In this document: positions 8,145 to 16,526 of the stretch, piece after piece | Layout: every line of letters begins with the position of its first letter | How positions within the stretch are numbered: the stretch's first letter is position 1 | The notes under the pieces: generated by a model | What the model saw: only the letters and a program-made list of their open reading frames with translations | What the model was told of the DNA's origin: nothing | The model's database searches: none | Made by a program: the position numbers and the translations under genes | NCBI RefSeq assembly: GCF_014650075.1 | Contig: NZ_BMUG01000011.1 | Span: 62,001 to 126,000, forward strand | Direction: 5' to 3' | Source: Streptomyces microflavus | Lineage (GTDB): Bacteria > Actinomycetota > Actinomycetes > Streptomycetales > Streptomycetaceae | DNA length: 64,000 nucleotides

Positions 8145-8914
8145 GCGCACCCAGCGATGCCATGGTCGAGATCCGCTCCGTACACAAGAACTTCGGCTCC
8201 CTCGAAGTGCTGCGCGGTATCGATCTGTCGGTGCGGCCCGGCGAGGTGACGGTCATCCTCGGCCCCTCCGGCTCCGGCAAGTCCACCCTCCTGCGCACCA
8301 TCAACCACCTGGAGAAGGTCGACCAGGGCTGGATCAGCGTCGACGGCACCCTGGTCGGCTACCGCAGGGACGGCAACAAGCTCTACGAGCTCCGCGAGCG
8401 CGAGGTGCTGCGCCAGCGGACCAAGATCGGCTTCGTCTTCCAGAACTTCAACCTCTTCCCGCACCTCACCGTGGTGGAGAACATCATCGAGGCGCCCGTC
8501 TCCGCGCTGCGCCGCCCCCGCAAGGAGGCCGTCGAGGCGGCGGAGAAGCTGCTCGCCCGGGTCGGCCTCGCCGACAAGGCGACCGCCTACCCGGCCCAGC
8601 TCTCCGGCGGTCAGCAGCAGCGCGTCGCCATCGCCCGTGCCCTGGCGCTGGAGCCCAAGCTCCTGCTCTTCGACGAGCCGACCTCCGCACTCGACCCGGA
8701 GCTCGTCGGCGAGGTCCTCGACGTCATCAAGGACCTGGCGCACGGCGGCACCACGATGATCGTCGTCACCCATGAGATCGGTTTCGCCCGTGAGGTCGCC
8801 GACACCGTCGTCTTCATGGACGAGGGCCGGATCGTCGAGCAGGGCCCGCCCGCCGACGTTCTGGACCACCCCACCCAGGAACGCACCCGCGCGTTCCTCT
8901 CCAAGGTTCTCTGA
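8141..8914 (+). CDS. Amino acid ABC transporter ATP-binding protein
   Basis: 257-residue cytoplasmic ATPase of the polar amino acid family (GlnQ/TcyN-like). Walker A is GPSGSGKST at residues 41-49, the Q-loop is FVFQNFNLFPHLTV, the ABC signature is LSGGQQQRV, Walker B is LLLFDEPTSALDPE, and the H-loop is VVTHEIGFARE. It is the only ATPase of the cluster, so it probably drives both permeases. Between the Q-loop region and Walker A there is the small insertion (GTLVGYRRDGNKLYELRE) usual for this family. Confidence 0.93.
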   Translation: MSAPSDAMVEIRSVHKNFGSLEVLRGIDLSVRPGEVTVILGPSGSGKSTLLRTINHLEKVDQGWISVDGTLVGYRRDGNKLYELREREVLRQRTKIGFVFQNFNLFPHLTVVENIIEAPVSALRRPRKEAVEAAEKLLARVGLADKATAYPAQLSGGQQQRVAIARALALEPKLLLFDEPTSALDPELVGEVLDVIKDLAHGGTTMIVVTHEIGFAREVADTVVFMDEGRIVEQGPPADVLDHPTQERTRAFLSKVL

Positions 8915-8981
8915 ACCGCCTTTCCTGTCCTCTTCATTCGCACCGTCCCTTTCATCCGCATCACTCGCAAGGAGTACGTAC

Positions 8982-9956
8982 GTGTCCGTCCGCCGCAGCA
9001 TCACCCTCGCCATCGCCACGCTCACCGCCACCGGACTGCTCACCGCCTGCGGCAACCCCGACGCCTCCACCGATGTGGCCGCGTCCAAGGACAAGAAGGA
9101 CACCGGTCTCAACACCAGTCCCGACCAGGACCGCCTCAGAGGCAAGAAGGTGGACGCCGTCGCCGGCCTCGTCCCCGAGGCGATCCGCGAGCGCGGCACG
9201 CTGAAGATCGGGGCGAGCGCGGACGCCGTGCCGCCGCTGGGCTTCTACGCCACCGACGACAAGACCCGGATCGGCTCCGAGATCGACATCGCCACCCTCG
9301 TCGCCGACACCCTCGGCCTGAAGCCGGAGTTCGAGCAGGTCTCCTGGGAGAACCTCTTCGTCGGCCTGGACAGCTCCAAGTTCGACGCGGTCCTCTCCAA
9401 CGTCACCGTGACCGAGGAGCGCAAGGAGAAGTACGACTTCGCCACCTACCGCCTCGACAACATCGCCTTCGAGGCCAAGAAGGGCTCCGGCTGGAAGGTG
9501 AACGGTCCCGCCGACGTCGCCGGCAAGACGATCTCGGTCTCCTCCGGCACCAACCAGGAGAAGATCCTCGTCGAGTGGAGCGAGGAGAACGTCAAGGCCG
9601 GGCGGAAGCCGGTGGAGATCAAGTACTTCCAGAAGGAGAACGACTACTACCTGCCGCTCCAGTCGGGCCGCATCGACGCCCACCTCGGCCCGAGCCCGTC
9701 CGCCGCGTACCACGTGGCGACGGCCGGCCAGAGCGAGATCGCCGGACAGATCTCCGGCGCCGGCGGCGACCTCCAGGGCAAGATCGCCGCGACCACCAAG
9801 AAGGACAGCGGCCTGGTCAAGGCGTACGCCGCCGCGATCGACCACATCATCGAGGACGGCTCGTACGGCAAGGTCCTCAAGCGCTGGGGGCTGACCGGCG
9901 AGGCCGTGGAGAAGTCGGAGATCAACCCGCCCGGCCTGCCCAAGACCAAGAGCTGA
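8982..9956 (+). CDS. ABC transporter substrate-binding lipoprotein
   Basis: 324 residues from GTG 8982, with AAGGAG eight bases upstream. The signal peptide ends in a lipobox (GLLTAC), so it should be a membrane-anchored lipoprotein. The binding core has RGTLKIGASADAVPPLGFYATDD, EIDIATLVADTLG and a family-3 C terminus. It is the second binding protein of the cluster and, unlike the first, lies in the operon downstream of the ATPase. Two binding proteins with one permease pair suggest more than one ligand or ligand form. A strong hairpin follows the gene. Confidence 0.9.
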   Translation: MSVRRSITLAIATLTATGLLTACGNPDASTDVAASKDKKDTGLNTSPDQDRLRGKKVDAVAGLVPEAIRERGTLKIGASADAVPPLGFYATDDKTRIGSEIDIATLVADTLGLKPEFEQVSWENLFVGLDSSKFDAVLSNVTVTEERKEKYDFATYRLDNIAFEAKKGSGWKVNGPADVAGKTISVSSGTNQEKILVEWSEENVKAGRKPVEIKYFQKENDYYLPLQSGRIDAHLGPSPSAAYHVATAGQSEIAGQISGAGGDLQGKIAATTKKDSGLVKAYAAAIDHIIEDGSYGKVLKRWGLTGEAVEKSEINPPGLPKTKS

Positions 9957-9969
9957 CCCACCGGACACC

Positions 9970-10004
9970 CCTCGCAGGACCGGCAGCCGGCCGGTCCTGC
10001 GGGG
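9970..10004 (+). terminator. Hairpin after the transporter operon
   Basis: An 11-bp stem CGCAGGACCGG / CCGGTCCTGCG (9973-9983 with 9991-10001), extended by a few weaker pairs and with a 7-base loop, lies just after the binding-protein gene. There is no U-run, as is usual in Streptomyces. It could separate or attenuate expression into the monooxygenase genes that start at 10113. Confidence 0.6.
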
Positions 10005-10112
10005 CCCGGCAGGTCTCCCTCTACGGGGCCTCGCGACGCCGATGACCACGACCGATGACTCACGACCGCCCCGCGAGGCCCCCGCCCGACCGTCGACCCG
10101 AGAGGTCCCGCA

Positions 10113-11207
10113 ATGTCCGCCCGTACCCCCCTCCACCTGGCCGCCGAGATCGGCGGCCCGCCCCACTACGACGCCGGGCACTACCTCCGCCTCGCCCGGC
10201 TCGCCGAAGGCGGCGCCCTCGACTACGTCACCCTCGGCGACTCCTTCGCCCGCCCCGGGCTCGACGCGCTCGCGGTCCTCGCCAGGGTCGCGCCCGCCAC
10301 CGACCGGATCGGCCTGGTCCCGACCGTCACCACCACCCACACCGAGCCCTTCCACGTCTCCTCGGCCGTCGCCTCCCTGGACTGGGTCAGCAACGGCCGG
10401 GCCGGCTGGCACGCCGACGTCTCCACCACCGAGGCGGAGGCCCGGCTCTTCGGCAGACGTTCCGCCGCCCCGCCCGCCGCCCTGTGGCAGGAGGCCGGAG
10501 AGGTGGCCGACGTCTCCGCGCGGCTCTGGGACAGCTGGGAGGACGACGCGGAGATCCGGGACACCGCGACCGGACGCTTCATCGACCGGGACAAGCTGCA
10601 CTACGTCGACTTCGAGGGCTCCACCTTCTCGGTGCGGGGCCCCGCGATCGTGCCGCGCCCGCCCCAGGGCAGGCCCGTCACCGTCATCGACGCGACCAGC
10701 GCCCCGGCCAGGGCGGCGGCGGCCCGGCACGCCGACGTCGTCCACATCCGGGCCACCACCCCCGAGCAGGCCGCCGCGGTCCGGGAAGAACTGCGCGCCG
10801 GGGCGGCCGCCCACGGGCGCGACCCCGACGCGCTGCGGGTCCTGGTCGCGCTGACGGTCGACCTCGGGGACGTCGAGACGGCACCGGAACCCGGCCTGGA
10901 GAGCGGACCGCAACTCGCCGGGCGGGGCACCTACTTCCGGGGCGGCCCGGTCGACCTGGCCGACCTCATCGCCCAGTGGCACCGGGCGGGTGCGGCCGAC
11001 GGCTTCCACCTCACGCCCATCACCCCGGAGCGCGACCTCGAAAGGATCGTCAACGGCACCGTGGCCCTCCTCCAGCACCGCAGTCTCTTCCGCACCTTCC
11101 ATCCCGGCGGAACCCTGCGCGAACACCTGGGGCTCGTCCGCCCCGCCAGCCGCTACGCGGCCCCCAAGGCCGCGGCGGCCTCGTCGGCCTCGTCGAAGGA
11201 GGCCTGA
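10113..11207 (+). CDS. LLM class flavin-dependent oxidoreductase
   Basis: 364-residue bacterial luciferase-like monooxygenase using FMNH2 and O2. The TIM-barrel pattern is visible: HYLRLARLAEGGALDYVTLGDSFARPG, then RIGLVPTVTTTHTEPFHVSSAVASLDWVSNGRAGWHADVS, which holds the flavin-binding Ser-Asn-Gly-Arg loop. It is followed two bases later by a second, distinct monooxygenase of the same superfamily, so the two are probably co-translated. In known sulfur-scavenging operons such enzymes cleave C-S bonds of sulfonates, dimethyl sulfide or S-modified cysteines. A sulfur substrate here is inferred from the neighbouring transporter and the leader peptide. Confidence 0.85.
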   Translation: MSARTPLHLAAEIGGPPHYDAGHYLRLARLAEGGALDYVTLGDSFARPGLDALAVLARVAPATDRIGLVPTVTTTHTEPFHVSSAVASLDWVSNGRAGWHADVSTTEAEARLFGRRSAAPPAALWQEAGEVADVSARLWDSWEDDAEIRDTATGRFIDRDKLHYVDFEGSTFSVRGPAIVPRPPQGRPVTVIDATSAPARAAAARHADVVHIRATTPEQAAAVREELRAGAAAHGRDPDALRVLVALTVDLGDVETAPEPGLESGPQLAGRGTYFRGGPVDLADLIAQWHRAGAADGFHLTPITPERDLERIVNGTVALLQHRSLFRTFHPGGTLREHLGLVRPASRYAAPKAAAASSASSKEA

Positions 11208-11209
11208 CC

Positions 11210-12502
11210 GTGCCCCGCACCATGCATCTGGCCGCGCACTTCCCGGGCGTCAACGCCACCACCGTGTGGGCCGACCCCCGCTCCCGCAGCCAGATCGACT
11301 TCTCCTCCTTCGTGCATCTGGCCCGGACGGCGGAGCGCGGCAAGTTCGACTTCTTCTTCCTCGCCGAGGGGCTGCGGCTGCGTGAGCACAACGGCCGCGT
11401 CCACGACCTCGACGTGGTCGGCCGGCCCGAGTCGCTGACCGTGCTGAACGCGCTGGCCGCCGTCACCGAACGGCTCGGCCTCGCCGCCACCGTGAACGCC
11501 ACCTTCAACGAGCCCTACGAGCTGGCCCGCCGGCTCGCCACCCTCGACCACCTCAGCGAGGGGCGCGCCGCCTGGAACGTGGTGACCTCCTCCGACGCCT
11601 TCACCGGGGAGAACTTCCGCCGGGGCGGCTACCTGGACCGCGCCGACCGCTACAACCGGGCCGCCGAGTTCGTCGCCACCGCCCGCGAGCTGTGGGACTC
11701 CTGGACGCCGGACGGCGAGTCGCGGCCCTTCGCGCACGACGGGGAGCAGTTCACGATCTCCGGCGAGTTCACCGTGCCCCGCTCCCCGCAGGGCCACCCG
11801 GTGGTGATCCAGGCCGGGGACTCCAGCGAGGGCCGGGAGTTCGCCGCCTCCGCCGCCGACATCATCTTCACCCGGCACGGCACCCTGGACGCGGGCCGCA
11901 TCTTCTACGCCGACGTCAAGGCGCGGCTCGCGGCGTACGGGAGGCAGCCCGACGACCTCAAGATCATGCCCGGGGTCACCGTGGTGGTCGGCGACACCGA
12001 CGCCGAGGCGCAGGAGCAGGCGTACGAGATCCGCCGTCAGCAGGTCTCCCCGCAGAACGCGATCCTCGCCGCCGAGCAGCTCTGGGGCACCGACCTCTCC
12101 GCGTACGACCCGGACGGGCCGCTCCCCGAGATCGACCCCGTCATCGACTCCGGGCTCGTCAAGGGCAGGGTCCTGCACGGGGACCCGTTCGCCGTCGTCG
12201 CCCGCTGGCGCGAGATCGCCGCGGCCAAGGGGCTCTCGCTGCGGCAGACGGTCATCGAGACGACCACCCGGCAGTCGTTCATCGGCTCCCCGCAGACGGT
12301 CGCGGCGGAGCTCACCGCGTTCGTCGACGAGCGGGCGGCAGACGGGTTCATCCTCGTACCGCACCTCACCCCCGGCGGCCTGGACGACTTCGTCGACCGG
12401 GTCGTCCCGCTCCTCCAGGAGAGCGGAGCATTCCGCTCCGAATACTCCGGCTCCACGCTGCGGTCGCACCTCGGCCTGGCGGAGCCGGTGTGGAAAGGTT
12501 GA
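11210..12502 (+). CDS. NtaA/DmoA-type FMN-dependent monooxygenase
   Basis: 430 residues from GTG 11210, with GAAGGAGG seven bases upstream. It belongs to the nitrilotriacetate/dimethylsulfide monooxygenase branch of the luciferase-like family: an initial MHLAAHFPGVNATTVWADPR-like strand, ARTAERGKFDFFFLAEGLRL, a TLDHLSEGRAAWNVVTSSDA flavin loop, and FTVPRSPQGHPVVIQAGDSS. Members of this branch attack S- or N-substituted small molecules with FMNH2 supplied by a separate reductase; no such reductase gene is seen nearby. It probably works with the enzyme at 10113 on a compound brought in by the neighbouring ABC system. Confidence 0.88.
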   Translation: MPRTMHLAAHFPGVNATTVWADPRSRSQIDFSSFVHLARTAERGKFDFFFLAEGLRLREHNGRVHDLDVVGRPESLTVLNALAAVTERLGLAATVNATFNEPYELARRLATLDHLSEGRAAWNVVTSSDAFTGENFRRGGYLDRADRYNRAAEFVATARELWDSWTPDGESRPFAHDGEQFTISGEFTVPRSPQGHPVVIQAGDSSEGREFAASAADIIFTRHGTLDAGRIFYADVKARLAAYGRQPDDLKIMPGVTVVVGDTDAEAQEQAYEIRRQQVSPQNAILAAEQLWGTDLSAYDPDGPLPEIDPVIDSGLVKGRVLHGDPFAVVARWREIAAAKGLSLRQTVIETTTRQSFIGSPQTVAAELTAFVDERAADGFILVPHLTPGGLDDFVDRVVPLLQESGAFRSEYSGSTLRSHLGLAEPVWKG

Positions 12503-12506
12503 CCGC

Positions 12507-13328
12507 ATGAGCACGGACGCACAGCAGCACCAGCAGGCCGGTGGGCCGGACGCCGCACAGGAGTGGCAGCGGTGGCACGAGGGGCGGGTCCTCGCGGTCG
12601 CGGCCCCCTACGGCCTCCTTTCGCTGACCGGAACCCACTGGCTCTCCGACTACCCGGAAGGGCGAATTCCGGCCGTCCCGGGGCAGTGGCGCGAGGACGG
12701 CGACGAGGTGGTGCTGACCGCCACCGCCGAGGACGGCATCGTTGTCGACGGCAAGCCGCTGACCGGGGAGGTCCGGCTCTCCGCGGACCGCGGCCCCATC
12801 GACGACTCCCGGGTGGCGCAGGGGGAGCGACGGCTGGTGGTGCTCCGGCGCGAAGGGCTCTGGGCGGTACGGGACTTCGACCCGGATTCTCCCTCCCGGC
12901 ACGCCTTCTCGACCATCGACGCGACCCCCTACGACCCGCGCTGGTCGCTGGCCGGGACCTACCGCCCGTACGCCGAGGAGCGGGCCGTGCGGGTCCCCAA
13001 CGCGGACGGGGTCGAGCGGGGTCTCGGGCTCGGCGGGGAGATCGCCTTCACGGTGGACGGGGACGAGCACACGCTCCAGGTCGCGGTCGAGCCGGACGGC
13101 TCGCTCTGGGCCGTCTTCGCCGACGCCACCAGCGGGAACGGCAGCTACCGCTTCCGTTTCCTGCGCCCCGGCGCACCCGGCGGCGACGGCAGCGTGCACA
13201 TCGACTTCAACCGCGCCCTGCTGCCGCCGTGCGCCTTCGCCGATCACTTCATCTGCCCCTTCCCGCCCCCGGGCAACTCCCTCACCGTGCCGGTCCCGGC
13301 GGGGGAGCGGAACCGCCTGGACGCCTGA
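12507..13328 (+). CDS. DUF1684 domain protein
   Basis: 273-residue soluble protein of the DUF1684 family. The family hallmarks are an N-terminal WQRWHEGR, GLLSLTGTHWL, a central FDPDSPSRHAF, RWSLAGTYRPY, and the closing block HIDFNRALLPPCAFADHFICPFPPPGN (quoted here in pieces: DFNRALLPPCAF and CPFPPPGN). It has no signal peptide. The start is four bases after the monooxygenase stop, so it is the last gene of that operon; a perfect hairpin follows. The biochemical role of the family is not known to me. Confidence 0.85.
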   Translation: MSTDAQQHQQAGGPDAAQEWQRWHEGRVLAVAAPYGLLSLTGTHWLSDYPEGRIPAVPGQWREDGDEVVLTATAEDGIVVDGKPLTGEVRLSADRGPIDDSRVAQGERRLVVLRREGLWAVRDFDPDSPSRHAFSTIDATPYDPRWSLAGTYRPYAEERAVRVPNADGVERGLGLGGEIAFTVDGDEHTLQVAVEPDGSLWAVFADATSGNGSYRFRFLRPGAPGGDGSVHIDFNRALLPPCAFADHFICPFPPPGNSLTVPVPAGERNRLDA

Positions 13329-13342
13329 ACCGCGCGAACCTC

Positions 13343-13376
13343 CCGGCCCCGGCAGCCCGACGGCTGCCGGGGCCGG
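13343..13376 (+). terminator. Strong terminator hairpin
   Basis: A perfect 15-bp stem (13343-13357 with 13362-13376) and a four-base loop CGAC lie 14 bp after the DUF1684 stop. This closes the sulfur-type cluster. Confidence 0.85.
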
Positions 13377-13555
13377 TGTGCGTGGGGCGCGCGTGGCCGA
13401 AAGGCATGCTTGCGCCTCCTGTACGCACCCCTCGATACTCCCGTCAGCGATTGTCAGGGGCACGGCAACTCCGGAATCCGGACAGGCCCCCGACTGCGCC
13501 TCACGGGCCCGCCACCCCACAGGAGGGCCCCCGATTCCCCTCGGAGGAACCCGAA

Positions 13556-14455
13556 GTGAGGATCAAGCGCACCAACCCCCGCCGCAACCAGGCGAGACGC
13601 GTCCGTACCACGGCCGTTCTCGCCGGACTCGCCGCCGTCGCGGCGTTCACCGTCCCCACCGCCAGTGCCGAACCCACCGGTACGTTCAGCGCCACCCAGC
13701 TGACGTCCGCGAGCGACGCCGTACTCGGCGCCGACATCGCGGGCACCGCCTGGAACATCGACCCGAAGACCAACCGCCTCCTCGTCACCGTGGACAGCAC
13801 GGTCACGCAGGCGGAGATCGCACAGATCAAGAAGGCGGCCGGCGCCAACGCCTCCGCCCTCAAGATCGAGCGCACGCCCGGGAAGTTCACCAAGCTGATC
13901 TCCGGCGGCGACGCGATCTACTCCAGCACCGGACGCTGCTCGCTGGGCTTCAACGTCCGCAGCGGCTCCACCTACTACTTCCTGACCGCCGGTCACTGCA
14001 CCGACGGCGCGACCACCTGGTGGGCGAACTCCGCCCGCACCACGGTGCTCGGCACGACGTCCGGCTCCAGCTTCCCGAACAACGACTACGGCATCGTGCG
14101 CTACACGAACACCACCATCGCCAAGGACGGCACGGTCGGCAGCCAGGACATCACCAGTGCCGCCAACGCCACCAACGGGATGGCCGTCACCCGCCGCGGC
14201 TCCACCACCGGCACCCACAGCGGATCGGTCACCGGCCTCAACGCCACCGTCAACTACGGCGGCGGCGACGTCGTCTACGGCATGATCCGCACCAACGTGT
14301 GCGCCGAGCCCGGCGACTCCGGCGGCCCGCTCTACTCCGGCACCCGGGCGATCGGTCTCACCTCCGGCGGCAGCGGCAACTGCTCCTCCGGCGGCACGAC
14401 CTTCTTCCAGCCGGTCGTCGAAGCCCTGAACGCGTACGGCGTCAGCGTCTACTGA
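13556..14455 (+). CDS. sprB: Streptogrisin B-like secreted serine protease
   Basis: 299-residue precursor from GTG 13556 (GGAGGAA seven bases upstream). It has a twin-basic signal peptide, a pro-region, and a 185-residue mature enzyme starting at ISGGDAIYSS (residue 115). The chymotrypsin-fold triad is His147 (TAGHC), Asp177 (NNDYG) and Ser255 (GDSGGP), equal to mature 33, 63 and 141; four cysteines form the two family disulfides. The mature part agrees almost residue for residue with what I remember of S. griseus protease B. It is exported, self-processed and degrades external protein. A second family member lies at 25665. Hairpins bracket the gene, so it is monocistronic. Confidence 0.95.
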   Translation: MRIKRTNPRRNQARRVRTTAVLAGLAAVAAFTVPTASAEPTGTFSATQLTSASDAVLGADIAGTAWNIDPKTNRLLVTVDSTVTQAEIAQIKKAAGANASALKIERTPGKFTKLISGGDAIYSSTGRCSLGFNVRSGSTYYFLTAGHCTDGATTWWANSARTTVLGTTSGSSFPNNDYGIVRYTNTTIAKDGTVGSQDITSAANATNGMAVTRRGSTTGTHSGSVTGLNATVNYGGGDVVYGMIRTNVCAEPGDSGGPLYSGTRAIGLTSGGSGNCSSGGTTFFQPVVEALNAYGVSVY

Positions 14456-14556
14456 CAGGCGCACCGGGTCGTCCGGCCGGCGCACCGGGGCACCCTCCGG
14501 CGCACCGGATCCCCCCGGCCGACGTAGCGGCCACGCCCGGAGCTGTCCGTACATAC

Positions 14557-14588
14557 GAGCCCCCGTCCGGAATTCCGGACGGGGGCTC
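14557..14588 (+). terminator. Terminator after the streptogrisin B gene
   Basis: A perfect 14-bp inverted repeat (14557-14570 with 14575-14588, loop AATT) forms a very stable hairpin about 100 bp after the protease stop and about 80 bp before the SLOG gene. Confidence 0.8.
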
Positions 14589-14668
14589 CCGTACGCCCCC
14601 CGGCTCTTGAGAGGATGTCGCCACGACCGGTCGCACGGGTAGCGCCGACACCAGGGGGTTCCAGGTCC

Positions 14669-15148
14669 GTGAATCGCATCGGAATCACCGGTCACCGGTC
14701 CATCCCCGACGGGGCCCAGGCCCATGTGCTCGCCGGGCTGCGCGCGGCCCTGTGCGGACTCGACGGCGCCACGCAGGCGCTCTCCAGCCTGGCGGTCGGC
14801 GCGGACCAGCTCTTCGCCGACCTCGCCCTCACCTGCGGTGCCGAGCTGACGGTGGTGATCCCCAGCGGCGACTACGAGGCCTGCTTCGAGAACGCCGCCG
14901 ACCTGGCCCGCTACCGGCTGCTCAAGTCCCGCGCCGCCCGGGAGGTCCGGCTGGACTTCCCGCACTCCACCGACGAGGCCTACTACGCGGCGGGCGCCTA
15001 CATCGCCGACCACTGCGACCGGCTGCTGGCCGTCTGGGACGGCCGCCCGGCCCGGGGCCTCGGCGGCACGGGCGACATCGTGACGTACGCCCGGACGCTG
15101 GGCCGCCCGGTCACCGTCATCTGGCGGGACGGGGTGGAGCGGGGCTGA
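14669..15148 (+). CDS. SLOG-fold nucleotide-sensor-like protein
   Basis: 159 residues from GTG 14669, preceded by AGGGGG. It is a single-domain Rossmann-like protein of the SLOG (SMF/DprA-LOG) superfamily: RIGITGHRS at the start, the glycine-containing LAVGADQLFADLAL loop, and WDGRPARGLGGTGDIVTYAR near the end. SLOG proteins bind nucleotides or their derivatives and, in many predicted bacterial conflict systems, sit next to SLATT membrane effectors. Here the next gene, convergent and only 18 bp away, is such a SLATT protein. That pairing and the neighbouring fxs genes suggest sensing of a nucleotide signal. No enzymatic role is shown. Confidence 0.75.
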   Translation: MNRIGITGHRSIPDGAQAHVLAGLRAALCGLDGATQALSSLAVGADQLFADLALTCGAELTVVIPSGDYEACFENAADLARYRLLKSRAAREVRLDFPHSTDEAYYAAGAYIADHCDRLLAVWDGRPARGLGGTGDIVTYARTLGRPVTVIWRDGVERG

Positions 15149-15166
15149 GCCCGAGGGAAGGGCGCG

Positions 15167-16096
15167 TCAGGTCCGGTGCCGCACCAGCCAGTCGGTGTGC
15201 TCCGGCGAGACGATCCGCTCGGTCTCGAAGACCGCCACCGGCCACTGCCGCTCGGTGAGCGTGGTCTCCATCGCCGCCTGCATCGACTCCAGATCGTCCT
15301 CCACCAGGGAGTGCGCCGAGATCAGCGGGTGGTGGCGGCGCAGCTCGTTCCAGGCGAGACAGGCCGCGCCGGCCGCGGACAGCACCCCGGTCAGCCCGAG
15401 CGAGCGCCCCACTCCGAAGGTCTGCAGCACGCTCAGCGCCAGCGCCGGCAGGGTCAGCGCGACGATCGCCCCGGACCAGACGAGCGCGCCGCGCCGGGAG
15501 ACCAGCCGCCGTCTGCGGTACCACCGACGCTGCTCGATGAGCCGGTCCCGTACATAGGTCTCCTTGCGTACGGTGAAGGCCCTGTCCCGTAACGCGCGCA
15601 TGGATTCCGTGATGACCGTGCCGCCGTTGTCCGTCATCGCCTCGCGCGGATCGGCCCAGCCCACCTTGCGCAGTTCCTGGAGCCCTTCCTCCAGCCGGTT
15701 GGCGAAGAGCGCCTCGGGGTGCGGAGCCGCGGTCTCGAAGGGCGAACCGTGGACCGCGTACCGCCAGCAGAGGGACTTGATGAACTCCGCTGCGGAGCGG
15801 TTGAGTTGCCAGTGCGACTTTGCTTTGCGGCGGGAGGAGAGGTACGTCGTGAACAGGACACCCAGGTACGCCAACACGGCCGCCCCGTAGAGGAGTTGCA
15901 CCGCGAGGGTCTCCTCGGCGTGCCACGGGAGCGCCGCGGGCACCGTGCCCGCCACGAGCAGTGCCAACTGGACGCGGGTGGTGTTCACGGCCTCGCGCTG
16001 GCGGGCCACCGCGACGGCGTCCGTGCGGTGGAAGAGCGCGGGCAGGTCGGCGTTCCTGAAGACCATGCTCTGGAGAGGTCCGGGAATCGCCGTCAT
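15167..16096 (-). CDS. SLATT-type membrane protein (DUF4231-like)
   Basis: 309 residues from ATG 16096 (GGGAG upstream on the minus strand); the frame is open a further 52 codons upstream without a better start. Two pairs of hydrophobic helices are visible, one near residues 45-85 (VQLALLVAGTVPAAL and LLYGAAVLAYLGVLF) and one near 205-250 (ALVWSGAIVALTLPALAL and LTGVLSAAGAACLAW), separated by basic and helical cytoplasmic parts. This duplicated two-helix layout fits the SLATT_3 plus SLATT_1 arrangement (SMODS- and SLOG-associating 2TM effector). Such proteins are predicted pore-forming effectors. It converges on a SLOG gene and is divergent from fxsA. Confidence 0.72.
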   Translation of the reverse strand: MTAIPGPLQSMVFRNADLPALFHRTDAVAVARQREAVNTTRVQLALLVAGTVPAALPWHAEETLAVQLLYGAAVLAYLGVLFTTYLSSRRKAKSHWQLNRSAAEFIKSLCWRYAVHGSPFETAAPHPEALFANRLEEGLQELRKVGWADPREAMTDNGGTVITESMRALRDRAFTVRKETYVRDRLIEQRRWYRRRRLVSRRGALVWSGAIVALTLPALALSVLQTFGVGRSLGLTGVLSAAGAACLAWNELRRHHPLISAHSLVEDDLESMQAAMETTLTERQWPVAVFETERIVSPEHTDWLVRHRT

Positions 16097-16202
16097 GTTC
16101 ACTCCCGTATCCCATGTAGTCGGGGTTCCGTTGTCGGAATGAAAGATTCCGAACCATTTGGAGCAGTCCCGTATGTCACTCGGCTTACGAGGGTGCGACA
16201 CG

Positions 16203-16262
16203 AGTTGCACACCTAGGTCATGAGAGTAAAGTCGTGCCGCCAGGCACTGCAATGGTGCAACT
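16203..16262. promoter_or_regulatory. Inverted repeat in the fxsA promoter region
   Basis: AGTTGCAC (16203-16210) and GTGCAACT (16255-16262) form a perfect 8-bp inverted repeat with 44 bp between. TTGCAC of the first half could serve as a -35 with TAAAGT at 16227-16232 as -10 (16-bp spacer), 75 bp before the fxsA start. This could be an operator pair for DNA looping. It lies in the shared region between the divergent SLATT gene and fxsA. Confidence 0.35.
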
Positions 16263-16307
16263 GCCGGTGTTGTCCCCCTGACCGGAACGAGCCCCCCTAG
16301 GACGGCC

Positions 16308-16475
16308 GTGAAGACCTACGAATCATCCCCTCTCTTCGCTGATGCGAAGAAGAGCCGTGTGCCGCTCGCCAAGATCGACATTTCCGGTGGCTCCGCTGCT
16401 CGGAAGCTTGCGCGAGTGATCCCCACGGCCGCCGGTCGCCCCCCTCGGATTTCCACCTTCAACTCGGCTCTCTGA
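16308..16475 (+). CDS. fxsA: FxsA, FxSxx-COOH RiPP precursor peptide
   Basis: Small gene found by reading the gap: GTG 16308 with AGGAC upstream, 55 codons, TGA at 16473-16475. The peptide ends in FNSAL-COOH, exactly the F-x-S-x-x-COOH ending that defines this RiPP family; Phe51 and Ser53 lie two positions apart. The rest is a basic, polar leader with one motif RVPLAKIDISG that could be the maturase-recognition segment. It is followed 51 bp later by the radical SAM maturase gene. By analogy with three-residue cyclophane-forming enzymes, Phe51 should be cross-linked to Ser53. No peptidase or exporter is evident nearby, so the modified peptide may stay in the cell. Confidence 0.88.
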   Translation: MKTYESSPLFADAKKSRVPLAKIDISGGSAARKLARVIPTAAGRPPRISTFNSAL

Positions 16476-16526
16476 GGCGCCCGCACCGTCGGATTCCGGT
16501 GCGGAACGCTGCACTAGACTGGTGGA

